DNA from: Enterobacter wuhouensis
Lineage (GTDB): Bacteria > Pseudomonadota > Gammaproteobacteria > Enterobacterales > Enterobacteriaceae
DNA length: 64,000 bases
NCBI RefSeq assembly: GCF_004331265.1
Contig: NZ_SJOO01000001.1
Location: 248,001 to 312,000, forward strand
Direction of reading: 5' to 3'
Shown piece after piece: positions 1 through 8,701 of the stretch (within the stretch, counting starts at the first letter, position 1; every line of letters begins with the position of its first letter). The position numbers were made by a program, and so were the translations under genes. The notes under the pieces were generated by a model that was not told the DNA's origin, ran no database searches, and saw only the letters and a program-made list of their open reading frames with translations.

Positions 1-521
1 TGCCGGTTAAACGGGCCATGCAGTGGATGCCGATCAGCGAAAAAGCCGGTAAAGCCTGGGGCGTTAGCCCGCGCCTGGTGACGGCAATCATCGCCGTCGA
101 GTCAGGCGGTAACCCAACGCTTGTCAGCAAATCAAACGCGGTGGGGCTGATGCAGCTTAAAGCGTCAACGGCAGGGAAAGAGGTCTATCGCTATATGGGC
201 TGGAGCGGCCAGCCGTCGACCAGCGAGCTGAAAAACCCGGAACGTAACATCTCGATGGGGACCGCCTATCTGAGCATTCTGGAACATGGCGTGCTGAAGG
301 GAATCGACGATCCCGAGGTCATGCAGTACGCGCTGGTGGTGTCTTACGTTAACGGTGCAGGGGCGCTGCTGAGAACCTTCTCGTCGGACCGTAAGGAAGC
401 GATAGAAGAGATTAACGGCATGGATAAAGACGAGTTCTTTGAGCATGTGGTGAAAAACCATCCCGCACCGCAGGCTCCTCGCTACATCTGGAAAGTTCAG
501 AAAGCAATGGATGCCATGTAA
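1..521 (+). CDS. emtA: Membrane-bound lytic murein transglycosylase E (5' truncated by window edge)
   Basis: Endo-type lytic transglycosylase that cleaves peptidoglycan to 1,6-anhydromuropeptides from the inner face of the outer membrane. The open frame runs off the left edge in frame (codons for PVKR precede the first ATG at 18). The E. coli protein is about 203 residues, so roughly the first 30 residues, including the lipoprotein signal, lie outside the window; the ATG at 18 is not the true start. The lysozyme-like SLT fold is present: the catalytic Glu is in AVESGGNP (Glu28 counted from the ATG at 18), followed by GLMQLK and NISMGTAYL. It converges with ycgR across a REP-like palindrome. 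Identification is secure from near-continuous similarity to E. coli EmtA. Confidence 0.95.
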   Translation, partial: PVKRAMQWMPISEKAGKAWGVSPRLVTAIIAVESGGNPTLVSKSNAVGLMQLKASTAGKEVYRYMGWSGQPSTSELKNPERNISMGTAYLSILEHGVLKGIDDPEVMQYALVVSYVNGAGALLRTFSSDRKEAIEEINGMDKDEFFEHVVKNHPAPQAPRYIWKVQKAMDAM

Positions 522-528
522 TGCCGAT

Positions 529-563
529 GTCGGGCGGCGAGCGCGCTGCCCGACGCCGCCTAC
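529..563. repeat. REP-like palindrome between emtA and ycgR
   Basis: GTCGGGC (529-535) pairs with GCCCGAC (548-554) around a GC-rich loop and is followed by GCCGCCTAC, the usual tail of enterobacterial REP units. It lies between two convergent genes and may act as a bidirectional transcript end or mRNA stabiliser. Confidence 0.6.
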
Positions 564-1291
564 AGAACCTTGTTTGCCCGTTCCCGAGCTTCTCGTTCCA
601 GAGAGAAAATAATGCGCTGCAGCTCGCGCTCTGCTCCTGGCCCCACGTTCAGAAAGCGGAAGCTCAGGCGCGGCGTGGTGATGGTTTCGTTTTTGCTGTC
701 CACCACTTTACGCTCGCTGATGGCAATCAGCTGCGCATCAAAGTAAAACCGTCCCCAGCCTGCCATATCCAGTTCTATCTGCGTAAAGCGCATGCCTTCT
801 ACCAGCCCCTCTGGCTTGGGCGTGTCCATCAGGGCTCCCATACCGCCCAGCGACAGGTCGAAAAGGCGGAAACGGATCTCTTTTTTGTCCGGCATTTTCG
901 CTTTGCAGAAGTAAGCGGGGTGCAGCGGGGCGCTGATGCGGAAGTATTCCCGCCGCTGTACAAACCAAAGGTTATCCGGGAGCGGCGTGACAAAGGCAGG
1001 AAGCCCCTGGAATTCGCTCAGCTCCAGCCGGGGCAGAACAAACTCAACCTTCGCGCCGTGGGTCTCGGCCATCACCGAGATTTTTTCAGCCCGCAGGGCG
1101 GCACGGTTTTCATATTCCTGGCTGCCCAGGTCGATGACCAGACGGTCCGATGAGGCATCAAGGATCTTGCTGATAAACTGACTGGCAGACCAGCTGATGC
1201 GCAGCGGTACCTCTCCCTTTTGCAGGTCGCGTAATACCCCTAATACAGCCAGCGGATTTTGCTTCAGGAACTGCTCACTGTAATTACTCAC
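560..1291 (-). CDS. ycgR: Flagellar brake protein YcgR (PilZ domain, c-di-GMP receptor)
   Basis: Cyclic-di-GMP-binding protein that slows the flagellar motor when c-di-GMP is high. It is 243 residues, against 244 in E. coli. An N-terminal YcgR domain (about 1-108) is followed by a PilZ domain carrying both c-di-GMP motifs: RRxxxR at 113-118 (RREYFR) and DxSxxG at 145-150 (DLSLGG). The 5' flank carries a sigma-28-type promoter on the same strand, which fits membership of the flagellar class 3 regulon. It is a single gene, convergent with emtA and divergent from ymgE. Confidence 0.95.
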   Translation of the reverse strand: MSNYSEQFLKQNPLAVLGVLRDLQKGEVPLRISWSASQFISKILDASSDRLVIDLGSQEYENRAALRAEKISVMAETHGAKVEFVLPRLELSEFQGLPAFVTPLPDNLWFVQRREYFRISAPLHPAYFCKAKMPDKKEIRFRLFDLSLGGMGALMDTPKPEGLVEGMRFTQIELDMAGWGRFYFDAQLIAISERKVVDSKNETITTPRLSFRFLNVGPGAERELQRIIFSLEREARERANKVL

Positions 1292-1330
1292 GCCAGATGG
1301 CTCCTCGATGTGTGACAGACTGTCTTTGCG

Positions 1331-1357
1331 TTATCGGCAATCTGAAATGAAACTTAA
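1331..1357 (-). promoter_or_regulatory. Sigma-28 (FliA) type promoter of ycgR
   Basis: Read on the minus strand: TTAAGTTT, 11 bases, GCCGATAA. The family consensus is TAAAGTTT-N11-GCCGATAA, so the -10 is exact, the spacing exact and the -35 matches 6 of 8. It ends 39 bases before the ycgR start codon. Confidence 0.85.
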
Positions 1358-1431
1358 TACAAACCGATGAGTTTTTTTCAGTGTAGCCGCAATTTAAGTC
1401 GGTGAGATAAAACCGGTTTTCCAGCGGTCGC

Positions 1432-1440
1432 CTATACTTA
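1432..1440 (+). promoter_or_regulatory. Possible RpoS-type extended -10 of ymgE
   Basis: CTATACTTA about 60 bases before ymgE matches the extended -10 preferred by sigma-S (CTATACT). No convincing -35 is seen, which is common for sigma-S promoters. The assignment rests on motif similarity only. Confidence 0.4.
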
Positions 1441-1497
1441 AGTTACCTGCGCGGGAGGGCTTCTGCGCACGCGTTAAACCTTTATGAGGGCATCGCT

Positions 1498-1752
1498 ATG
1501 GGTATCATCGCCTGGATTATCTTTGGTCTAATTGCTGGCGCTATCGCCAAACTCATCATGCCGGGAAATGACGGTGGCGGCTTTATACTGACCTGTGTTC
1601 TCGGGGTCGTGGGGGCGGTCGTTGGCGGCTGGCTGGCGACGATGTTTGGACTTGGTGGCAGCATTAGCGGCTTCGACCTGCACAGCTTCCTGGTGGCCGT
1701 CGTGGGTGCCATTGTTGTGCTGGTGGTATTCAGATTGCTCAGACGAGCATAA
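1498..1752 (+). CDS. ymgE: GlsB/YeaQ/YmgE family small membrane protein
   Basis: Small, very hydrophobic inner-membrane protein of 84 residues, the same length as E. coli YmgE and nearly identical at both ends (MGIIAWIIF..., ...FRLLRR). The family is named transglycosylase-associated protein, but its biochemical role is not established; family members are stress induced. Three membrane segments can be read (about 2-19, 28-50 and 57-77), with a GGG/GGW glycine pattern between them. A start at 1498 is supported by TATGAGGG upstream. A strong terminator follows immediately, so it is monocistronic. Confidence 0.93.
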   Translation: MGIIAWIIFGLIAGAIAKLIMPGNDGGGFILTCVLGVVGAVVGGWLATMFGLGGSISGFDLHSFLVAVVGAIVVLVVFRLLRRA

Positions 1753-1765
1753 GAACGCGTAAAAT

Positions 1766-1791
1766 GGCCCTCCTGCGAGGGCCGTTTTTTT
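1766..1791 (+). terminator. Intrinsic terminator after ymgE
   Basis: The stem GGCCCTC/GAGGGCC with loop CTGC is followed by G and seven T. It starts 13 bases after the ymgE stop. Confidence 0.9.
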
Positions 1792-1812
1792 GTGTACGCT
1801 GATGAAATGTGG

Positions 1813-1840
1813 GCCGGGTAAGGCGCAGCCGCCGCCCGGC
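1813..1840. repeat. REP-like palindrome between ymgE and treA
   Basis: GCCGGG (1813-1818) and CCCGGC (1835-1840) flank a GC-rich spacer, the form seen at 7580 and 41839. It sits in the gap between the convergent genes ymgE and treA. Confidence 0.6.
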
Positions 1841-1848
1841 AATTTTGC

Positions 1849-3552
1849 CTATTGCGCCACGCGGTTTGTGGCCGCAGCACCGTCATTCGCCGCTGGCGGA
1901 TTTTCCGGCACCGTATCGCACGGCTTCTCTTTCGGGCAGACGCGATCCAGCATCTTCAGCGTCACGCCGTTGCTCCAGCCAAATCCATCCTGAAGCGGAT
2001 ATTCCCCGCCGCCACCGCCCGTTCCGGTAGACGAAACGTCGTACTTCTCTACCAGCTTCTGCTGGCGATCGTAGGTGTGCTGAACATTTTTCAGGAAGCG
2101 CCAGGTCACGTCCATCGCCACCTTATCCTGACCATAGTTTTGCAACCCTTCAGCCGCAACCCACTGTAGCGGTGCCCAGCCGTTTGGTGCATCCCACTGC
2201 TGGCCGCTGTTGACGGTGGTCGTGGAAATACCCCCCGGTTTCAGCAGACGTGAGGCCGTGGCGGATGCCACCTTATCGGCGCGGTTTTGCGCCGCCGCCT
2301 TCACGTATAGCGGGAAGAGGGCGGCCGCCGTCAGCGGGTTACGGACCTTTTTGCTCTTCAGATCGTAATCGGCATACCACCCCTCTTTTTCATTCCACAG
2401 GTGGGCTTCAATGGCCTTCTGGCGGGCCGCTGCCAGCGCCTCATACCTGCTGGCCCCTGCGGCATCGCCGCCGTCCTGGCTTGCCCGCGCCAGCAGTTTT
2501 TCCATCTTAAACATCAGGGCGTTCAAATCCACCGGCACGATGCTGGTCGTACGGATCGTGCCAAGCTTTTGCGGGTCGTCCATCCAGCGGGAGCTAAAGT
2601 CCCAGCCGGAGGCGGCAGCCGATCGCAGGTCGCGGTAAATCTCCGCAGCCGGACGGTCTGGATTACTTTTGGCGGTCGTGACGTCATCCAGCCAGGACTC
2701 CGGACGCGGCGTATCCCGATCGCCCCAGTAGCGGTTGAGAATGGCGCCGTCATCCAGCTTCACCACGCGTTTACCGACTTGTCCAGGCTGCAGCGCATCC
2801 GCACCCTCCATCCAGTAGGCATACTCTTTTTCCATCTGCGGACGATATTTTTTCAGGGCATCGCTGTCGTGTGTTGCCAGCAGCTCGACCATCATTGCGA
2901 AAAACGGCGGCTGCGAACGGCTCAGATAGTAGCTTCGGTTGCCGTTAGGGATATGGCCGTAGGTGTCAATTTCATACGCGAAATTGTCCACCATATCGTT
3001 AATTTTGTCCCAGTGTCCGCTCTCGGCCAGGCCCAGCATGGTGAAATAACTGTCCCAGTAGTACACCTCGCGAAAGCGTCCGCCGGGCACCACGTAGGGC
3101 TTCGGCAACGGCAGGAGAGAATCCCATTTACCGGCTTTATCGGTTGTGCGGGTTAATACCGGCCAAAGCCCGTCAATGTGTTCCCGCAGGCTCTGCCCGG
3201 AAGGCGGGGTGTATTTTTCGCCCTCGCCGGGGAGCGTAAAATTCACGTCAACAAAGTGGCGCAAATCAAATCCGGACTGCTTACGCTGCATGCGGTAGTC
3301 GGCGAGGATCGTCAGCGGATCGCTCTTCGGCACCGCGTCGGCAAAGGTCTTTTGATCGGGGAAAAGTTTGGCGCTCTGAACATCGTTAAAGAGGGGGCCG
3401 AGCAAAATATCAGGTGGATTGGTTTGGCCAGATGCCATCTCTTCAGCATAACCCAATGCGGTAACACCGAGTAGTGCGCCCCCCAGCGCAAGCTGTAAAA
3501 CGGTGGGGCGTAGTGCACGAGGTCTTATCATCGGTTCGTCTCCTGTCTTCAC
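1849..3552 (-). CDS. treA: Periplasmic alpha,alpha-trehalase
   Basis: Glycoside hydrolase family 37 enzyme that splits trehalose to two glucose in the periplasm, allowing growth on trehalose at high osmolarity. The open frame is 567 residues (E. coli 565). The hydrophobic signal segment is at about 15-35 (ALGYAEE cleavage region). An internal ATG at residue 8 (base 3531, MIRPRAL...) is an equally good start. Both trehalase signatures are present: [14 protein letters not shown] at 156-169 and [10 protein letters not shown] at 452-461. Asp318 (GWDFSSRW) and Glu517 ([15 protein letters not shown]) fit the catalytic acid/base pair. In E. coli treA is RpoS- and osmotically controlled; that is family knowledge, not shown here. 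Confidence 0.95.
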   Translation of the reverse strand: MKTGDEPMIRPRALRPTVLQLALGGALLGVTALGYAEEMASGQTNPPDILLGPLFNDVQSAKLFPDQKTFADAVPKSDPLTILADYRMQRKQSGFDLRHFVDVNFTLPGEGEKYTPPSGQSLREHIDGLWPVLTRTTDKAGKWDSLLPLPKPYVVPGGRFREVYYWDSYFTMLGLAESGHWDKINDMVDNFAYEIDTYGHIPNGNRSYYLSRSQPPFFAMMVELLATHDSDALKKYRPQMEKEYAYWMEGADALQPGQVGKRVVKLDDGAILNRYWGDRDTPRPESWLDDVTTAKSNPDRPAAEIYRDLRSAAASGWDFSSRWMDDPQKLGTIRTTSIVPVDLNALMFKMEKLLARASQDGGDAAGASRYEALAAARQKAIEAHLWNEKEGWYADYDLKSKKVRNPLTAAALFPLYVKAAAQNRADKVASATASRLLKPGGISTTTVNSGQQWDAPNGWAPLQWVAAEGLQNYGQDKVAMDVTWRFLKNVQHTYDRQQKLVEKYDVSSTGTGGGGGEYPLQDGFGWSNGVTLKMLDRVCPKEKPCDTVPENPPAANDGAAATNRVAQ

Positions 3553-3958
3553 TGAGCAGCGTGACCGCTGTTGTCAATTACCTGAAAACCTTAGACGAAT
3601 ATGGCCGGCTTCGCGTGTCGAATATCCCATTTTTCGAACAACCGGACAATTTACCGTCCCGATAAGCAGTTGCATCTGTACGGTGAATTTGTCACGAGAA
3701 TGGATATAAATAAATTATAATCCCCAGAAATAATAAGCGAAGGACAGCCGGGGAATTATGGTGCGCGAAGGGGAGGTAATAATGTGAGATGACCTCCTTT
3801 TTAGTCAGTAATTATTCAAGAATTACTCCTTGGCGATCACATAAATTAAAAATCATAATCACAATGGCAAAAAACATAATGGTACGCGCCGCCCCGTTTA
3901 TACCAAATAGTCACACTCATCGTTTGGGTGTTTATTTTTTATAATCAGGATGGATTCT
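3553..3958. other. 406-base intergenic region between treA and the porin
   Basis: AT-rich and presumably holds the divergent treA and porin promoters. TATAAT is at 3716-3721 but has no well-spaced -35. A hairpin at 3768-3801 (GGAGGT 3772-3777 with ACCTCC 3792-3797, then a T run) reads as an attenuator-like element on the plus strand. No gene of normal length is visible. A 9-codon frame, ATG 3758 to TGA 3787, overlaps the hairpin, but its ribosome site is poor. Confidence 0.5.
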
Positions 3959-5281
3959 ATGAAATTAAAGAAAACGGTAATTCTGATGAGCGTCCTCTAT
4001 TCTGGCGCTCTGTTCGCGGCACAATCCTCGACAAGCGTTGAGGAAAAGCTGGCGCAGCTTGAAGCGCAAATTCAGGCGCTGAAGCAACAGCAGGCCAAAA
4101 CGGTGGTCGTGGAGTCTGAAGAGCCGGTAAAAAAAGACGCGCCGCTAAAGCTGACGCTTTCAGGTTTTGGTGATATTAAATTCTATGGTGACGTTGAATT
4201 CAATATGGATGCCGCTAGTAAAACGGGCAGCCTGACGTCTATTAAACAAAGCGCTAATAACGACTGGGCGCCGGGAGATAAAGAGCGCTGGGATATAAAC
4301 GGACGTATTCTGCTCGGTTTTGACGGCTATCGAAAAATGGATAACGGCAATTTCGCCGGGTTCTCGGTACAGCCGCTGGCCGATCTGTCCGGACAAATGA
4401 ACCTTGATGATGCCGTATTCTTCTTCGGCACGGAAAATGACTGGGAAATTAAAGTCGGACGCTTCGAAGCCTATGACATGTTCCCGCTTAATCAGGATAC
4501 CTTCGTTGAATATTCGGGTAATACCGCAGACGATCTCTATAGCGATGGCTACGGCTATATCTATATGCTGAAAGAGGGGCGTGGCCGTAGCGACAGCGGC
4601 GGAAACTTCCTGATGAGCAAAACGCTGGACAACTGGTATTTCGAACTCAACACCCTGCTTAAGGACGGCAGCGATCTTTACGTCGATCGGCGTTACCACG
4701 GCGTGGAGCTTGAAAACGACAAAAACGTGGCCTACGTGCGCCCGGTGATCTCCTGGCAGGAAGGGGCCTTCTCCACGGCGGTCGCCATGGAGACAAACCT
4801 GGTCAACAACGCGTACGGATACCGCGACGATGCGGGGCGATGGGTGGATCAGTCCGAACGCACCGGGTACGGCTTTACCCTGACCTGGGACGGGCTAAAA
4901 GACGATCCTGAAGACGGTATTGTCACGAACCTCAATACCGCGTATCTGGATGCGACCGGCGAAACTGACTTCACCGCCGGGATTAACGGCCTGTGGCATA
5001 ACTTCGAGCTGGGCTATATCTACGCCCACAACGAAATCGACGAGTTCAACGCCTCAACCTTTGATGCTGACTGTGAAAACGACTGCTGGATCGCCGATCC
5101 CGGCGAGTATGATATTCACACCATCCATACCTCGTACCTTATCCCTGACATGATGAAGATGAAAAACTTCAACATTTATCTGGGGGCGTATGCCTCATGG
5201 GTGAATGCTTCGCCGAAAGAGGGTAAGGATAAAAACGACGATCGCTACGGCGGCCGCGTGCGCTTTAAATACTATTTCTGA
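3959..5281 (+). CDS. RafY-like glycoporin (outer-membrane carbohydrate porin)
   Basis: Predicted outer-membrane beta-barrel for uptake of sugars. A signal peptide (KKTVILMSVLYSGALFAA) is followed by a short heptad-like coiled coil (SVEEKLAQLEAQIQALKQQ), as in ScrY-type glycoporins. A long barrel of alternating aromatic/polar strands ends in FKYYF, the terminal-Phe signal for BAM insertion. It resembles the RafY-type glycoporin family more than LamB, whose usual N-terminal barrel motifs are absent. I prefer ATG 3959 over 3950 because AGGA at 3947-3950 is 8 bases upstream; this gives 440 residues. A CADCENDCW-like region near residue 370 places two cysteines close together, possibly a loop disulfide. 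Adjacent treA suggests a sugar, but the substrate cannot be read from sequence. Confidence 0.75.
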   Translation: MKLKKTVILMSVLYSGALFAAQSSTSVEEKLAQLEAQIQALKQQQAKTVVVESEEPVKKDAPLKLTLSGFGDIKFYGDVEFNMDAASKTGSLTSIKQSANNDWAPGDKERWDINGRILLGFDGYRKMDNGNFAGFSVQPLADLSGQMNLDDAVFFFGTENDWEIKVGRFEAYDMFPLNQDTFVEYSGNTADDLYSDGYGYIYMLKEGRGRSDSGGNFLMSKTLDNWYFELNTLLKDGSDLYVDRRYHGVELENDKNVAYVRPVISWQEGAFSTAVAMETNLVNNAYGYRDDAGRWVDQSERTGYGFTLTWDGLKDDPEDGIVTNLNTAYLDATGETDFTAGINGLWHNFELGYIYAHNEIDEFNASTFDADCENDCWIADPGEYDIHTIHTSYLIPDMMKMKNFNIYLGAYASWVNASPKEGKDKNDDRYGGRVRFKYYF

Positions 5282-5294
5282 TGCATCACGCCGG

Positions 5295-6251
5295 TCAGAC
5301 CTCTTCCGGGGTCTGACTCACTTCCCGCAATGTACCCGGCGCCTGTCCGATAATACGCTTAAAGGCCCGGCTGAAGGCCGCCAGCGAGCCGTAGCCCAGA
5401 CGTAAGGCCACGGTTTCGATAGGCTGATGTTCATGGCGAATGTACTGAATCGCCAGGCGCATTCTCAGTTCGCTGAGATATTTCGCCGGCGTTGTGCCCG
5501 TCGCCGCGAGAAACCGTTCGGCAAATACGGAACGTGACGTGCCGGCTTCCTTCGCCAGGTCTGCCACGCTCCAGTTCAGTCCCGGCTGCTGGTGCATGGC
5601 GTAAATCGCCCGGCTGAGTCTGGGGTCGCGCAACACCTGTACCCAGCCGGTGGCTTTTCCGCATCCTGCCTCCACCCAGCCGCGCACGATCAACGCTGCG
5701 ACCACGTCGGCAAGGCGGGCAAGGATCCCGGCATAGCCAACCTGACGGGTCATGGATTCTCTCTCCATCGCCGCCAGCAGCGGGTGAATTTCCGGCCAGG
5801 TCGACATCAACCGGCTGACCATCATCACCTCCGGCATCGCCTTGATCAGCGGCTGCATGCCACCCAGTTCAAAATCCATGCATCCGCTGAAAATGACGGT
5901 GTTGTCACTCTCCGGGCACGGCTCGCAGGTGATGGCGCACACCGAGCTGCAGATAGGCTCACTCGGAAATGCGTTGACCGGCGTGAGGGTGGCCTGTTCG
6001 TCGGAAAGCAGGGCATGGGCGTTACCGTTCGGGATAAAGAGCGCATCACCGCCGCTTAACGCAAACGTCGCGCCGCTCTCCGTGCGCAGGATCGCGCTGC
6101 CGTGGCTGACGAAGTGAAATTGCGCCTTGCCGGGAGCCTGATGAAACGCAACGCCAAACGGCGCGCTGGCTTCAATCCGGCGATATTTAACGCCTGACAG
6201 GCGCATGCCGCGCAACAGCTCGCTGATTAAATCGGGTGACTGAACGGTCAT
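5295..6251 (-). CDS. AraC family transcriptional regulator (cupin-type sensor)
   Basis: 318 residues. The N-terminal half looks like the AraC cupin sensor domain (FHFVSHGSAILRTESG, GGDALFIPNGNAHAL, as in the cupin_6 group). The C-terminal 100 residues are a double helix-turn-helix with the usual landmarks (WSVADLAKEAGTSRSVFAERFLAATG, then PIETVALRLGYGSLAAFSRAFKR). It is divergent from the NepI-like exporter, with only about 115 bases between the two probable start codons. This is the classical layout for a regulator of its neighbour, so control of that exporter is a reasonable inference. The effector is unknown. Two close cysteine pairs (CSSVC, CEPC) in the sensor half are unusual and could bind metal or respond to redox or electrophiles. 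Confidence 0.85.
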   Translation of the reverse strand: MTVQSPDLISELLRGMRLSGVKYRRIEASAPFGVAFHQAPGKAQFHFVSHGSAILRTESGATFALSGGDALFIPNGNAHALLSDEQATLTPVNAFPSEPICSSVCAITCEPCPESDNTVIFSGCMDFELGGMQPLIKAMPEVMMVSRLMSTWPEIHPLLAAMERESMTRQVGYAGILARLADVVAALIVRGWVEAGCGKATGWVQVLRDPRLSRAIYAMHQQPGLNWSVADLAKEAGTSRSVFAERFLAATGTTPAKYLSELRMRLAIQYIRHEHQPIETVALRLGYGSLAAFSRAFKRIIGQAPGTLREVSQTPEEV

Positions 6252-6367
6252 CGACGCAACTCCGGACGAATAATCAATAAGTGGAGATTATATGTCATAG
6301 ATCGTCCACGGTGAACCCACTATTCTTTTGCGACATTAGTCACATTTTTATAACGGGAGTACAACAG

Positions 6368-7555
6368 ATGAATTCATGTGTCGCGGCGAGAGAGGCTGTA
6401 GCGCCCGCAAAACCCGCCTGGCGGGCCGTCTATTCCCTGGGGCTGGGCGTCTTTGGCCTGATTACGGCTGAGTTTTTGCCAGCGAGTTTGCTTACGCCGA
6501 TGGCGGCCAGCCTGGGCGTAACCGAGGGGATGGCCGGGCAGGCCGTGACCGCGACCGCGCTGGTGGCGCTGGTCACCGGGCTGCTGATTACCTCGGCCAC
6601 CAAAAGCATCGATCGCCGCTGGGTACTGATGTTCTTCTCGGTGCTGCAGATTATCTCCAGCCTGCTGGTCGCGTTTGCGCCCACGCTGCACGTCCTGCTG
6701 ATGGGGCGCCTGCTGCTGGGGATCGCCATCGGCGGATTCTGGGCCATGTCGACCGCCACGGCGATGCGGCTGGTGCCTGCCGACAAGGTGCCGAAAGCGC
6801 TGGCGGTGATCTTTTCCAGCGTGTCGATTGCAACGGTCGTGGCTGCACCGCTGGGCAGCTATCTGGGCAGCCTGATCGGCTGGCGCAACGTCTTTATTCT
6901 CTGCATCGTGCCGAGCATGGTGGCGCTGCTGTGGCAGCTCTGGGTCCTGCCGTCGATGAAGCCCGAAAGCAGCGGTAGCCTGGGCACGCTGTTCCGCGTG
7001 CTGCGACGTCCGGGCATGATCGGCGGTATGCTGGCGACCATCCTCATCTTCAGCGGCCACTTTGCCTTCTTCACCTACCTGCGCCCGTTCCTGGAAACGG
7101 TCGGGCAGGCGAGCGTGGAGAGCATATCGCTGATCCTGCTAGGCTTTGGCCTCGCGAACTTTGTCGGGACCTCTATCGCCGGACATCTGCTGGCTCGCAG
7201 CCTGCGCCTCACGCTGGCGCTGGTGCCGTTCGTAATGGGCGTGCTGGCGCTGACCATGGTGGCGTTTGGTCATCTGGCGATGCTTGATGGGCTGCTGGTC
7301 GCGCTGTGGGGCTTTGCCTTCGGCCTGGTGCCGGTGGGGTGGTCTACCTGGCTTGCCACCACGGTTCCTGATGAAGCGGAAAGCGCAGGCGGCCTGCTGG
7401 TGGCCTCCATTCAGTTTGCCATCGGTGCCGGAGCGGCAGGCGGCGGGGCGGTGTTCGACCTCAACGGCGCCAGCGGCGTGTTTGCCGGCAGCGGGCTGCT
7501 GCTGGTGACCGCAATGGTGATTGTGTTGATGGGCGTGAAGGTGAAGGCGGAGTGA
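6368..7555 (+). CDS. MFS exporter, NepI-like (DHA1 group)
   Basis: Major facilitator protein of about 395 residues with 12 predicted membrane segments. It follows E. coli NepI (purine ribonucleoside exporter) along its length: LITAEFLPASLLTPMA, GRLLLGIAIGGFWAMSTATAMRLVP, SLIGWRNVF and FALVPVGWSTW-type motifs are shared. Because several motif residues differ, it is probably a paralogue rather than nepI itself. An upstream in-frame ATG at 6281 exists, but GGGAG at 6355-6359 just before ATG 6368 supports the shorter form. It is divergent from an AraC regulator that probably controls it. The exported substrate is not known; purine nucleosides or other small drugs are possible. Confidence 0.8.
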   Translation: MNSCVAAREAVAPAKPAWRAVYSLGLGVFGLITAEFLPASLLTPMAASLGVTEGMAGQAVTATALVALVTGLLITSATKSIDRRWVLMFFSVLQIISSLLVAFAPTLHVLLMGRLLLGIAIGGFWAMSTATAMRLVPADKVPKALAVIFSSVSIATVVAAPLGSYLGSLIGWRNVFILCIVPSMVALLWQLWVLPSMKPESSGSLGTLFRVLRRPGMIGGMLATILIFSGHFAFFTYLRPFLETVGQASVESISLILLGFGLANFVGTSIAGHLLARSLRLTLALVPFVMGVLALTMVAFGHLAMLDGLLVALWGFAFGLVPVGWSTWLATTVPDEAESAGGLLVASIQFAIGAGAAGGGAVFDLNGASGVFAGSGLLLVTAMVIVLMGVKVKAE

Positions 7556-7575
7556 GGAATTTTCCTTTGTGATTG

Positions 7576-7606
7576 GTAGGCCGGGTAAGCGCAAGCGCCA
7601 CCCGGC
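7576..7606. repeat. REP-like palindrome between the MFS exporter and GAPDH genes
   Basis: GCCGGGT (7580-7586) pairs with ACCCGGC (7600-7606) around AAGCGCAAGCGCC. It lies in the 57-base gap of a convergent pair, where it may serve both transcripts. Confidence 0.65.
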
Positions 7607-7612
7607 TCCGGT

Positions 7613-8623
7613 TTACAGTCCTTTATTCTCCATCAGCACCGCCAAATCAACGAGGCGGTTTGAGAATGCCCACTCGTTGTCATACCAGGCCAGGATCTTA
7701 ACCATGTTGCCGCCAATCACCAGCGTCGACAGGCCATCAATAATGGAAGAGCGCGGATCGCCCTGGTAATCGCTCGACACCAGCGGTTCATCGCTGTAGC
7801 CCAGAATACCCTTCAACGGGCCGCTGGCCGCAGCCTGACGGAAGGCGTTGTTCACCTCGTCGGCGGTCACCTCCCGGCTCAGCGTCACGGTCAAATCCAC
7901 GATGGATACCACGGGAACCGGAACGCGCAGGGAATAGCCGGTCAGCTTGCCGTCCAGGGACGGGATCACTTTCCCCAGCGCCTTAGCGGCACCGCTGGAG
8001 TAAGGCACAATCGACAGCGCTGCCGCACGCGCGCCGCGCAGATCTTTCTCCGGCTGGTCGTGCAGCGCCTGGCTGTTGGTGTAGGCGTGCGTGGTGTTCA
8101 TCAGGCCGTGTTCGATACCAAACTGCTGATGCAGCACCTGCGCCGCCGGAGCCAGCCCGTTGGTCGTGCAGCTTCCGTTACTGACAACGTAATGTTGAGA
8201 AGGATCGTACAAATCGTGGTTCACGCCCATCACTACCGTCAGGTCATCATTCTTGCCGGGGGCGGAGATAATCACGCGCTTAGCCCCGCCGCGGGTGATA
8301 TGCACGGCCGCTTTCTCACGCTCGGTGAAGAAGCCGGTGGCTTCAATCACCACATCGACGCCCGCGTCTCGCCACGGGATATTCGCCGGATCGCGTTCGC
8401 TAAATACGGTAATGCGATTGCCGTCAACCTGCAGCGCGCCGTCCGCCGCTTCAACGGGCACCGGCAGCGTGCCGAGCAAAGAGTCATATTTGAGCAGATG
8501 GGCGAGGGTTTTGCTGTCCGTCAGATCGTTTATCGCCACAATCTGCAGATCCGCGTTGCCCAGCGCCGCGCGCAGGACGTTACGTCCGATACGGCCGAAA
8601 CCGTTAATACCGACCTTAACCAT
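7613..8623 (-). CDS. Type I glyceraldehyde-3-phosphate dehydrogenase paralogue
   Basis: NAD-dependent phosphorylating GAPDH fold, 336 residues from ATG 8623 (ribosome site AAGGAG; the longer open frame to 8689 lacks support). The nucleotide-binding NGFGRIGR is at 7-14, Asp33 after the second strand favours NAD, the catalytic Cys is 152 in SNGSCTTNG and His179 is in THAYT. The usual second cysteine of the SCTTNC motif is glycine here (Gly156), so it differs from housekeeping GapA and from Epd. It lies downstream of a GlxA-type regulator on the same strand. It is probably an alternative or stress-condition enzyme, e.g. resistant to oxidation or with another substrate. That role is inference; the fold assignment is secure. 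Confidence 0.88.
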   Translation of the reverse strand: MVKVGINGFGRIGRNVLRAALGNADLQIVAINDLTDSKTLAHLLKYDSLLGTLPVPVEAADGALQVDGNRITVFSERDPANIPWRDAGVDVVIEATGFFTEREKAAVHITRGGAKRVIISAPGKNDDLTVVMGVNHDLYDPSQHYVVSNGSCTTNGLAPAAQVLHQQFGIEHGLMNTTHAYTNSQALHDQPEKDLRGARAAALSIVPYSSGAAKALGKVIPSLDGKLTGYSLRVPVPVVSIVDLTVTLSREVTADEVNNAFRQAAASGPLKGILGYSDEPLVSSDYQGDPRSSIIDGLSTLVIGGNMVKILAWYDNEWAFSNRLVDLAVLMENKGL

Positions 8624-8701
8624 AATGCACTCCTTATCTGTGTTGTCTGGAGTCACTGTAGGCTTCGGGATGTGTGGCGTAAATGACAAAAAAGGATCAG
8701 A

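Noticed and set aside
560..1153. Plus-strand frame 521-1153 after emtA
   Set aside because: Antisense to ycgR, whose PilZ motifs and FliA promoter are on the minus strand.
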